From contig NC_081331.1 of NCBI RefSeq assembly GCF_022539665.2, positions 8,339,534-8,403,533 of the forward strand: a DNA stretch of 64,000 nt. Reading direction: 5' to 3'. The stretch is from Daphnia carinata (lineage: Eukaryota > Arthropoda > Branchiopoda > Diplostraca > Daphniidae). The number at the start of each line of letters is the position of its first letter. Positions within the stretch are counted from its first letter, which is position 1. Below are positions 33,365-45,000 of this stretch, in pieces. A program made the position numbers and the translations under genes. Under the pieces are notes generated by a model. The model was not told where the DNA came from. It made no database searches and saw only the letters and a list, made by a program, of their open reading frames with translations.

Positions 33365-34888
33365 TATTTTAACATGCAATATATGTTATTAAAAAATTTA
33401 GTCTTCATATTAGCAACCGTTCTCTTATTTTAGTGCCGATTATGAAGCTAATTTACAAAATTACCAAAATTCCTAATATAATATTTAGTTCCAACAGAAA
33501 GACCTAAAATATCTTTAAAAATCTAGAATAATTTTTTTATATTGTTGTAAAAATTTTATAGAAATACGTATCTACATTCTGAGATATCGTCATTTTAGTT
33601 TCATTCTAAAAACGCGAGCTTCCGTATGAGAAAAACCAGGTCTAAACTGCCTATGGTATTTAATAGCTGTAGCGAACCAGTTTGTTCAATGAAGACAGAG
33701 GAAGGTCCAAAGCACTTCTTGTATTTGCACTTAGATGCTGGGCATATATAACAAAAGAATCACGCAACAGTTTTGGAAAACTACGGGAGCACTATTCCGA
33801 GTACACCAATTAGTAGAGGCTATTGTGAGAGTGACCTTGCTGATAGGCTGAGGGCATCCTTATATGCCCTAACATACGCGCCATCCAGTGGCAGTTCTAG
33901 GTTACAAGTATTCTTCTGGTGGCGTTGGTTGCCACATGCCCAAACGCTTGTTTCAATTGCTCAGAAGGATTGTCAATTGAAACATATGAAGGACCTCCAG
34001 TTTTTCATCCATAACAGTGGTTCAATTGTGCCAACCACCCTCCTCCCTCCAAAAAAACATGTAGCTTAGATAACAAGCTACAAATCTCTATATTTTGTAA
34101 ATTAGTTGGACGATTTTTTACTCATAGGGAACAAAAATTTAGTTTTTTGTTCCAACCACCCCCTCTCTCCCCTACTAAGGAAAAACGACGAAAAATGTAG
34201 AACTTTGGACCCTTCATTCGAGCACTGTTTCAATTAAAATAATAAAAATATAAATTTTAGATTCATTTTAAGATAAGGAATGTTAATATGCATTTCAAGA
34301 ATTCAATATGATTATCAATAATTAAATTTTAGTTATAACATCCTGCATAAAATACTGGAAGTTGCTGACGCGATAGAGGGAAAATTCACACGAATATTAT
34401 GAAAACGCATTGATATTTAGTGAAATCTTTTCTGTCTTTTTGTAAAATGAAAAAAAAATTATTAAGATAGACAAGTTGTATTGCTTAAAATACAAATAGA
34501 AATAAACAAAACAAACAAAAAGGTTTCATAATAATAACAAAAGATGGCGTTGACATTAGGCAACTGCCATAAAGAAAATAACGGTACGATTATGAAATTT
34601 CGATTTTGAATTTTAGAGCCGTCTATTGAAAGAACGTTGAATGGAATTGAATGGTTAGATCGGACATCGATCTGATTTTCCCTGCCAGACGATCCGATCT
34701 AGGCGACACGATCGGATCCTTTAACAGTTGTAGTTTGCGTCTTGTGAAGCTTTCTTACAGCTGATGCAAGCAGACGACGTTAGTTCTGCGTTGTGCCATG
34801 ATGGGACCATTTAAACAAGTCGGTCGTAGATCTTAGTCAATAAGTTTGTTGTAGATTCCCATTAGGCTACCACTTCTGCCAATTGATC
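33365..34888. other. Non-coding interval upstream of EFL1
   Basis: No gene supported. The frame at 33773-34069 has no family signal. A CTCF-like core in reverse (gcgccatccagtgg) lies at 33878-33891. The last 200 bases should hold the EFL1 promoter and 5' UTR, but I see no TATA box there. Confidence 0.4.
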
Positions 34889-37800
34889 ATGAGGCAGTTT
34901 AATAGTAAAAAAATAAGTGAATTGCAAAACAATCCATCACGTATAAGGAATATCTGGTAAATTTTTTACGCAGCCGTCTTTTTAATTTTCATGTAACTTT
35001 CAAAATTTTTACGCAGTATTGTGGCACATGTTGATCATGGAAAAACAACGCTAGCAGACTCTCTTGTTGCAAGCAATGGCATCATTTCACAGAAATTAGT
35101 AGGCAAATTGAGGTACATAATTATTTCAGTAACTTTCATTAATGGAATCAATTTTAATAATGCAACTGTGAACCGATGACATCATAGCAACGAGTATCAA
35201 GAAGGATATTCATGAATTTTTTCTTGTTTTGTCTTTCTATTAATCATTATAAAAAATAATTTTAGGTATATGGATAGTAGAAAAGATGAACAGGAAAGAG
35301 GAATAACCATGAAAAGCAGTAGTATTTCATTATCACATACATACAACAACGAAGAATTCCTGGTCAACCTAATTGATTCACCTGGACATGTGGATTTCTC
35401 TTCAGAGGTTTCCACTGCAGTGAGGTAGAATTATTCAAAATATACCCGAGTTTCCTTTTCAATAGAGCTATACTTTAAATTTCCTTGCTTGAAGGTTATG
35501 TGATGGTGCAATAGTTGTTGTCGACGTAGTAGAAGGTGTCTGCGCCCAAACCAAAGTTGTGCTTAAGCAAGTATGGCTTGAACACATACAACCAGTCCTT
35601 GTATTAAACAAGATTGATCGTTTAGTAATTGAAATGAAAATGCAACGTAAGGATAAAGATTGTCTTGAAAAACTAGGTGCCTTAAACAAATCCTTTGTTC
35701 TTAGCATTAGATGCCTACATCCGAATGGTGCAACTGCTCGAACAAGTAAATGCTCAAGTTGCTGAACTTTTTACTATTGATGTGATGAGCAAGAAAGAAA
35801 AAAACACCGATAGCAGTTCAGGCTTGGATGAAGCAGATGATTCTAACATTTATTTTACTCCAGAGCAAGGCAATGTTGTCTTTGCCAGCGCTGCAGATGG
35901 TTGGGGATTCTCGTAGGTTTTCATAAAAGCAATAGTTTCTGAATTTTTTTAAATATAGAATAATTGTTCCTTTATCTGTGTAGATTACAAGATTTTGCGC
36001 GCATGTTTTCTTCGAAGCTAGGACTTCGTGAAGAAGAACTCCAGCGTTCGCTGTGGGGTGATTATTATTTCAACACAAAAACAAAAGCCGTTACGGCTGG
36101 GGCACAAGAGAAAGCCAAGAAGCCGCTGTTTGTTCAAGTTGTGTTAGAAAACCTATGGTCTGTATACGACTCGGTTGTCATCCGTAAAGACAAACTTATG
36201 ACGGAAAAGATTGTTCAAAATCTGCAGCTGCAAATAAACCCTCGAGATCTCAAGCATTCTGATCCCAAAGTCCAAATTCACGCTATACTTAACAAGTGGC
36301 TTCCACTGTCGGACACGGTGCTTCGTAAGTGGAATTTGCACCTTCTCTATTGAATCGTTCTTTGATTATCGAAGCATTTTTTTTTATTTTGTAAAGGTAT
36401 GGTTTGCGAAAAATTACCGTGCCCATCTCAGATGAGTGAAGCAAGGGCTGAAAAATTGATGTCTTCCCTGTCGAAACCATTTGAATTACTTCCAGAAGCT
36501 ACACAACAGTTGAAAACAGCCTTCGTTGCATGCTCTCCTTCCGATGATGCACCAACCATTGCTTTTGTTTCCAAAATGATGGTGGTAAGATTTTAACTAA
36601 ATAACTGTACATCCCTAGAAACAATTAGTGCTGTAACAATGTCATCTTTCATTATTTTTGAATGATAAAGAAAACTGTCTTACTTAAAAATTCCATAAAA
36701 ATGAACGAGCTGTTGTTTTAGGTGGATCGTCATTGCTTGCCGAAAAATAAAGTTCGAATGTTGAGCAGCGAGGATATTGCCCTTCGTCGCCAACAAGTAA
36801 GGGAAAAACTCGCTCAGTTTACTCTGAAACGAGAGCAAGGAGACAACGTTGTAGTTCAAGAACAACAAGTGAAATCGGGAGATGTCTACGAAGATGGTCC
36901 GATATTTTTGGCATTCGCCCGTGTTTTTAGTGGGACATTGAAACGGGGACAGGAGTTGTACGTGTTGGGACCGAAATATGATCCCGGTGATATAAAAAAT
37001 AATTCTATTGAACCGAACGTTACTTTAAAAGTAAGTTTTGTTTTAGAAATACAACAGAATATCTAATTGCTTGTTTCGTTTACGAATATAGGATTTGAAA
37101 GCGGGCCAACATGTTACACGTGCGAAAATGGGTGACTTGTACGTGCTAATGGGCCGAGAATTGGAATGTTTAGAGAGCGTTCCCGCTGGAAATGTAGTAG
37201 GAATTGGTGGTTTAGAAGAGCATATCCTTAAATCGGGAACGCTTAGCTCCTCCCTGGCATGCCCATCATTTACAGAATTTTCTCAGATGGTTATGCCTAT
37301 TGTACGTGTCGCAGTAGAACCTGCCCGCCCCTGTGAAATGCCGGAACTTATTAAGGGTCTTAAACTATTGAACCAAGCTGACCCCTGCGTTCAGGTAAGA
37401 GTTTTATTTCTGTACCACGATGGTTATATCTGCCTTCTATAGATTAATTATTGAAGGTGGTTCTCCAAGAAAGCGGGGAGCACGTCCTCGTAACAGCTGG
37501 TGAGGTACATTTGCAGCGATGCCTTCAAGATCTAGAGGAATGCTACGCGAAAATCCAAATTAATGCATCACAGCCCATAGTTCCCTTTCGTGAGACTATT
37601 ATGGCACCATTGGAACCCATTTCAACCGATAACGCTGGGCGCGTCCAGATAGAAACTCCAGGCAAACGGTTGTCAATGCGTCTTCGAGCTGTTTCTCTTC
37701 CCGAGGAAATCACTAACGTTTTGGAGAAAAATGTGGACGTAATCAAAACTATGCTTCAAAGTCAATGCCCCGGTCATCTAGAACCAACAGAAGAAATTAA

Positions 37801-39486
37801 AACAAGCCAAAAAATCAGTTTACAGTGGCAAAGTAAAGTTTTCAAATTACATCATCAATTGAATCATGCTTTCGGAGTGAATGGTTGGGGAGATAATGCA
37901 GCGGATAGGATTCTGAGTTTTGGTCCTCGTCGATGTGGACCCAACGTTCTACTGAATTACACACCACTAACCCTCCCCTCCCCATGGAATAAAAACCCAA
38001 CTCACGCTGTGTTCGAACGGACTACTTTGGAGTGTCTCAATAGCATTATCAACGGGTTTCAGTTAGCCACCTTAGCTGGTCCAATCTGTGAGGAACCTTT
38101 ACATGGAGTGGCGTTCATCATAGAAGATATAGCTATTGCGGTCGATCAGCTAGCTCCGTTATCCCATGGAGAAGATGGAGATAACAATAATAGCGGACAG
38201 CATCAACAACAGTGCCGTTCGTTTAGCGGCCAGATTATGTCTGCTGTCAAAGATGGTTGTCGGCGATCATTTACGAATCAGCCTCAACGGCTCATGGCTG
38301 CCATGTACAACTGCTCGATACAAGTGAGCGGCGAAGTTGTTGGTAAGTAAACTCAATGGATTGAACCCAGTGCGTTGCGCTTATAAGTTTAAAACAAATA
38401 AGCATCTTGTGTTGGCAAACTTCCTAAAAGTCAAGTAAAGAAGACTAACCTAATGAAGGGGATCTGATTTTTAAAAGTATTTTGTGACCGCTTTAGTAGC
38501 AAATCGTGAACAACACGAGGAAATCGAATGTGGCAACCATTCCCACGCGATAATAGACAGACGTGGTAAGAAATGTAGGACCATAGCCACTAAAGGATGG
38601 AAAATGAATTTTCGATTCTAGGTGTGGTTGTTATTAAAATATTTTAGCAGTGTGTAGAAGTATGACGAATATTTCTATAGCAAAAACATTTGTGTGAGTT
38701 CCACTTGTCCAATAATCATCTGATTTGTAACTATTTCAAAGATATTTGCAGAATTTAAAATTTTCTTGTAATTTTAGGTAAAATCTATGCAATCCTCAGT
38801 AGACGTCACGGCAAAATTTTGGAAGGAGACTTGGAGGAAGGATCAGCCTCTTTTAGTATTGCCGCTGTTTTACCAGTTGTCGAGTCCTTTGATCTAGCCA
38901 ACGAGATACGAAAGCAAACATCCGGTCTAGCCAGTCACCAGCTAACTTTCAGCCATTGGGAGGTACAGTCACAATTTTTGATTGTATGGGTTTTTTTTTT
39001 CATAGCTTGTTGTATAGTATAAAATTTGGTTGTTTCAAAAGAAATTTTATTTAATTGAAAATGTGAAGCAGATAACCGAAAACCGGTGCATTAATATCCG
39101 CCATAGTTTCTTATCTGATTATTTTGGCCAAACTAAATATTTTCTCCTTTCCATCACCTCCAACAATGGGGGAATCTTACAGATCCTTTCTAGATCATTA
39201 TTTATGTGTTATTGGAACAAGCAACCTGTATTCAGAAGTTTGCCGTAGGCTTTAAGTTTGCAGTAATTTTTATATTAGATTTTTTTATTTTTCTTAGATA
39301 ATCGATATTGATCCATTTTGGGTTCCAACGACCGAGGAAGAACTCGAACTTTATGGTGATAAAGGTGATTCCATCAATCGTGCACATGTTTATATGAACT
39401 CAGTCCGGCGCCGGAAAGGTCTGGCGGTGTCTGAAAAGGTTGTCGAATTTGCTGAAAAACAACGCACCCTTTCACGAAAAGTTTGA
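34889..39486 (+). CDS. EFL1: Elongation factor-like GTPase 1 (12 exons, 1027 aa)
   Basis: Exons: 34889-34956, 35017-35112, 35266-35424, 35495-35646, 35705-35912, 35984-36324, 36397-36584, 36722-37030, 37092-37394, 37457-38342, 38778-38962, 39298-39486. All introns are GT-AG and phases agree, giving 3,084 coding bases. EFL1 is an EF-2-like GTPase that works with SBDS to release eIF6 from late cytoplasmic 60S subunits. G1 AHVDHGKTT is at residues 26-34, G2 RGIT at 66-69, G3 DSPGH at 92-96 and G4 NKID at 146-149. Later conserved blocks include [78 protein letters not shown] and FWVPTTEEE, and the tail [10 protein letters not shown]. Vertebrate and yeast proteins are about 1,110-1,120 residues, so this is slightly short in the linker regions. 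No damage seen. Confidence 0.95.
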
Positions 39487-39634
39487 TTCTGAACTGTATA
39501 TTGTCTTCTTTCGTTTGATCTTTTGATATTTGCTTATTGTTACATACGGATAATACATTTTTGGGGAAATTTTCTTTCGTTTTGTTCACGCCTTCCGTTC
39601 GTTAAGAACTTTATGCTAGTAGTTAGAACACAGT

Positions 39635-39640
39635 AATAAA
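39635..39640 (+). terminator. Polyadenylation signal of EFL1
   Basis: aataaa lies 149 bases after the EFL1 stop codon, followed by a T-rich stretch. Confidence 0.7.
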
Positions 39641-39644
39641 ATTT

Positions 39645-40544
39645 TTCTTTAGTTTTATTTCTGTGGATGGGGACATTGAACATGGGAGGTGTTACGCCAG
39701 ACCGGGTAAAATATACATATGCGCCTAATTTCTCAATAAATACAAGTAAGGGACAACGGATCCATCTGGAGACTCCGGTTGTCCCATTTTACCTTCTATC
39801 CCAACACAGCAATAATCATTTTTTTTTTCAGTCATTCCGTATCCTTTGACTTACCGCCTAAATTTTTTTACTGTTAATCTAGGGAAAATTCAAAAGTTAT
39901 TGATACTTCAGTAGGTCTTTTTTTTTGTGCATGTCGGACTGGGTTTTAAGGGACGATAGACCAAAATAAAAAAATTTATAGACATAAGTTTTAATATAAT
40001 AATAGCAAAAACCAAATATAGTATTTTCATATGCTGAAAAAAAATCCAATGGACCGGTTTCTGATGTTGTGTCGAAAACTTCTTAATTGTTTGTGTACTA
40101 CACAATCTAGGCAGCTCACACGCAAGGAAAACGACTAGATTTTATTGAGCATTTTCCGGATATTATCAGATTTAATAAGTTATTTTTAGTTGAATTACGA
40201 ATTTTCCCTTTTACTCTAAATAGGGTCCATTATATTCGTCATGAACATTTCAATCTAATTGTTTTTGTTAGTTCGTTTTCTTATTTATGTGCATTCAGTC
40301 ATCGTCGTTAATTCTCAGGATCTACCTTTCACACGACTAATATCCAGATGGCAAAACTGGGAAATCGATATGGAATCCATTGAAATAGATGCATGCATAT
40401 TAAAATAGAAGATTGTAGTGATAACGATATTGAAGCTATGATAGCACAAGTATGACAAATTTCAAACTGAAAACTAATAATTGATTGATGGTTTTACATT
40501 ACAACTTAGAAGTTGACGTAAATATTGAAAATTTGTCTTTTCAT
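39645..40544. other. Non-coding interval after EFL1
   Basis: No gene supported. A/T-rich sequence with scattered short open frames. Confidence 0.4.
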
Positions 40545-40830
40545 TCTATAGTAAGCAAACTTATTTTACCATGTAGATTCATTTTCTGGAAGAGACACGC
40601 AAGAGTGAAGTTTTGCAAGATTTATAATGACAAATCTGATGATGACGTTAAGCCTTTTTGCAAGAATAATTCCAATTGCAGATGATGAAAATGGCTCTAG
40701 TAGTGCTCATCCAAAATTCTTTTCTGGAAAATAACGCCGAAGAACCTGGAACTGTGCTTTCTTTTTTGGATGATGAAAAAAAATCCATTTCAATGGTGAA
40801 AAAAGGCCCTTCTTGAACGAACGACTGTGA
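40545..40830. repeat. Left copy of a direct repeat flanking the NLR locus
   Basis: It aligns with 48478-48700 in the same orientation, with indels. Shared landmarks are agcaaa-ttattttaccat, gattcattttctg (or ggttcattttctg), acgcaaga, aatctgatgatga and tcaatggtga. Neither copy has a long open frame. Confidence 0.65.
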
Positions 40831-40980
40831 AACAGAAGAACTACAAATGTCTGTCAACAAACTTTAAGTGTAGCAAATCTCTTCCAAAATATTGCTTGTA
40901 AAATACACGTTGTTAAATCCGTTATCTGCAAACTTCAATTTACCGTGATAAATTTTATTTAAAATTTACTATTCACTAAT

Positions 40981-41499
40981 AGGGCTCGGCCCCGATCGTC
41001 TTTGATCGGGGCAAACCGCGGTTTTGCATTTAAAAATCGTCAAACCGTCGGTTCGGTTTGGTCATTTTTTACTGCGGTTCGGTTTTCGGTTTGCAGCTGG
41101 GCAAAACCGGTTTGAACCACCATTAAAATTTTTTTTTTTATTTTGCTGAAATTCCAAATCAAGTAATTATCACTAATTGTTGTGAGCGTAATGGCGATCG
41201 GCAACTTGTAAATCAAATTTCCGATCAGACTTGTAGGCATCGCGATCGAAAGTTCGTCGATCCTTCCGCCATCTAGCGACAAAATCTGTTACTGATGTTA
41301 TTGTCCTATGCAAACCGCAAATCCGTCGTGCAAACCGTAAAACCGCGGTGCAGTAAAACCGCGATACAAACCATTAAACCGCGGTTCAATCGGTTTGAAA
41401 AAAACGCCAAACCGAACCGCACCGGTTTGTCCTTTTTAAAAAAAAAACCCACGCGGGTCCCGGCCAAAATCGTACCCGATCGTCGCGGGGCCGAGCCCT
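40981..41499. mobile_element. Short TIR element (MITE) with 10-bp target duplication
   Basis: The terminal inverted repeat agggctcggccccg (40981-40994) has its complement at 41486-41499. The flanks attcactaat at 40971-40980 and 41500-41509 are identical 10-mers. A 9-11-bp duplication suggests a Mutator-like (MULE) origin. The interior is a series of aaaccgcggttt and cggttcggttt motifs in both orientations. No coding capacity, 519 bp. Confidence 0.85.
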
Positions 41500-41509
41500 A
41501 TTCACTAAT

Positions 41510-42079
41510 TGTGAATGCAAGTTGAGTGAATGTAGGTTAGAACAGGCTTCGTATTGCGTGTTTACATTGTAGTGTTGTAGTAAACGGAAGTTGTCTAGTA
41601 CATCTTTGAACATCGTCCAAGTTTTCAACAATCCTTTGTCATTTAAATCCCATCTGGCTATGCATTTTTTAAAGTGCGAAAGTTCGCTGGTTACTATGAG
41701 TTATAAAAGAAAACAACACAGCTTCAACTAGTTAAAGACTTGCAAAGCCATTACGCAGCTCACGACCTTGTTTCAGGACAAGTTAACGCCCACTGATCGT
41801 CGGTGACATCATCCAAGGCCATCGTTACACGTCACTCTTTTTACTACGTCACACACGTACATCACATGCAATGCTAACTAGCTGTGTAGATGAACAAGTC
41901 CAAAACTACACAACCATCAACATGTTTCGATTCAAGTTCTTTGATTCAATCTTACATCAGTTTGAAATTTGAACAACTTGACTCAAAATACTCCTTTGAT
42001 TCCATCAGTTTTACTTAGCGCGATAAACATCCTCCCGCCACACCAAAAAAACTTAGCGAGGCAGAAGAAAGCACGGCAA
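41510..42079. other. Interval upstream of the NLR-like gene
   Basis: No gene. It should hold the promoter and 5' UTR of the NLR-like gene. No TATA box is obvious near a plausible start. Confidence 0.35.
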
Positions 42080-45000
42080 ATGGAGACGAAATGGAATCAA
42101 GGTAAGATGCCAATGACCAGCACTTTAACGTCAATGGGGATATTACCATCAGCGGATAATGTGAGAAAGAAAACTAAAAAGGTACCTGATGCATCTCACG
42201 GTTTGAAATTTGAATCAAAATTGTTGACGTTGTTTTGCATCCGAGCCCTTGAGGCCGGTTGTAAGTTTGAAGTGACCAAAGAAAGGGAAGACCTAGGCGG
42301 TAAATTTGATGACGTGATTTTCCGATATCTAGTCGTGGACGATACGCTTAACGGTAAACCTTGGCGCTATCGCTACCTGCAGGCCAAACACAGGCAGGAA
42401 GAGTCATTCAAGATAAATGGGACTCACCTCCTCGAAGACAATGAAAAGGGCCATTTCAGCTTACCAAAATATTTCCGTTCTTTCTGCAAGATGAGAACGA
42501 GATGCGAAGACATTCATGACTGCATCCTTTGCACAAACGGTGGTTTTGATTTGAAGGATGTCCAGGAAAAAGGCATCGAGTTGGTGTCGATTAACGACCA
42601 ACCTGAAGACATTTTAGAATTTGGTCCGCAACAAAAGACAGCTCGTTATAAACTGGAGTTCTCAAAAGAGTTACGAGGAAAAGCGTTATGCGATTGGTCA
42701 GACATAGATCGTCTTGCCAAACAGTTGCAAGTCTGCGCGCAAGATCAAACAACAACTGATATAAGATCCGGAGTCTTTAGCAGCTATCACTTAGCTCTAG
42801 TCAATGAACATGTCATTGATTCTGCTACCAAAACGTTCCATGTAGACTTCTTGAACAACGCTGAGGATCTGTCAAACGGTGCCCAACATCTTCGCCAAAC
42901 CATCAGCAATTTAGCGGGGTATGACTGGAAAAAGTGGAAATTCGAATTGAGTAACACATTCGGAAAAAGCCAAACGTCTGCTGAAATGGAAAACTGTCTA
43001 CCGTTAAAAATCACTGAGGCAGATATTGATACATACCTTGATAAAGTCGTATTTGTGGTGAATATGCCAAACGAAAAGGAATTTGAAGACATTTTACAAG
43101 TTGAAGATGTGAATAAGTACTACCCTCGTGAAGAATGCTCCATACAAACAGTCCGTTTGTTACACGAAATGTCAGCTAAATTCTCGAACAAGGTAATGGG
43201 CTATTGGTTAACATCAGAAGATGCCAAGAAGATCCTATTAGCTGGTGTTACAAATGTCTCACAACAATATCAAGAAGAACTTGAAAACGATATGGCGTTC
43301 AACGAAGTGGCGAAACAAGACATGGCCGTTAAACTAAAAGATTTGCTTGCTAATAATGAAAGAATTGAACGAATTATTACCCGATCACCGAAGCATACAG
43401 CTGTTAAAGTCGTTTCAGCCATTCACAAGCTGGCGGAGTACAACAGGAATGGAAGCTTTTTGGTGGTGACACTGAGTAGTCTAGAAGACAAGGAACGTTG
43501 GAGAAACATTTTGAAATTAAAAACAGATTCTCACCATCTTCTAATTGTCGTTTGCGATAAAGAAACACCTGATCCTTGTGATTATGCAGATCTTGTTCCG
43601 CATGATCAAATAAACAACAAAATAATGTTCATATGTCGTGACAGAACTGCCGGAATGATGGACGAAATCACTTACGCAGATATGAGTGAGAAATTCCAAA
43701 ATGCTATCCTGCAGAAAACAATTTCGTTCCAAGGGACAAAGTTAACCGTGGATGAGCTGGTTGTAAACGAACCGGACAAAGTCATTGATTGCCTTTCTAT
43801 AGAAGAGTTGCTGCTCCAGGAGAAAAAAGAAATCAACATTCCCCAACCGGACACATACGACGAAGAATCTGTATATATCAAAAGGTGGTTGACGATTGCA
43901 TTTAACGAAGCTTTTGATACCAAATTAGCAAATCGCTTAAACTGTACGATAGATGAGCTCCACTAGAAATGCAGAATCACTGCGCAAGGTGAAATTAAAT
44001 GGTTAGTCACAGACTACAATCGTAAATCCATATGGAAAGAAATTAAAAATCTTACGGATGAAGGAATGTCTTCAAACGCCATCGAAGAGAGCCAACTCAT
44101 TCGTTTGGAGGAGGGAAGGGAACGATTGCCCATTGTTATCATATCCGGTGTGGCTGGAACAGGCAAATCAACTATCCTTTCCCATTACTACATAAAAATG
44201 AAACAAGCAAAACCAGACCACTGGATCATTAGAATCAATCTAGTAGAGCACCAAACCGCTTTCCCACAATTAGTAACAATTTCTGAAAACGACGCCGTTG
44301 ATTTCTTTGTCAAACAGTTGCACATCGTTGCAAATGACAGCCCATTTTCTCGTTCATTATTGAGGCACCGAATAAAAACGGGAAAGAGAATTGCTTTCAT
44401 GTTTGATGGCTTCGATGAAATCAGCCATGATTGCCAACAGAAAGTGATTCGTTTGATGAAACTACTCGCCAACAAGAAAACGATTGGGCTCTACGTAACG
44501 ACAAGGCCCCATATGATAGATGAATTACAATTTGAGTTGTCTCAATTGGCGTATCACCTGCAAATTTTGGCTAAAAACGAACAAATCGATTATTTGATCA
44601 ATTATTAGCAAGCTAATTTGCAAGAGATTGAAATGGAAAACAAGTCAATTATTATAAAGAAGTTCGCCGAAGCGTTAGCTCAACGTGTATCGCAGACTCT
44701 AAGGGATGAAGAGAGGGCCTTCATTGGAGTTCCTTTGCAATGTCGAATTCTAGCCGAGTGCTACCAATCTGAAGTTGAAAAACGGATAGAAAACGACAAC
44801 GTAGCAGAATGTGTAACATTTAGGCATCAAAATTTCGATTTAAAGAGTCTGCACCACCGCCTTTTGAATACGAAACGGCGAATCTTTCGGGAAGAAAAGG
44901 CAAAATCATTAAGTTTCAATCGAATCGGGAAATGTGCAATGGATTTCTTGATCGATGACATTGAGTCTCATCTGACAAAATTGGCCATAAAGACACTTGT

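Noticed and set aside
33773-34069. 98-codon frame upstream of EFL1
   Set aside because: No family signal, and it contains a CTCF-like motif better explained as non-coding.
42095-42110. Splice donor (caag|gtaaga) just after the NLR start codon
   Set aside because: The frame runs straight through it without stops, and no suitable acceptor is needed to join the nuclease-like domain. Kept as unspliced.
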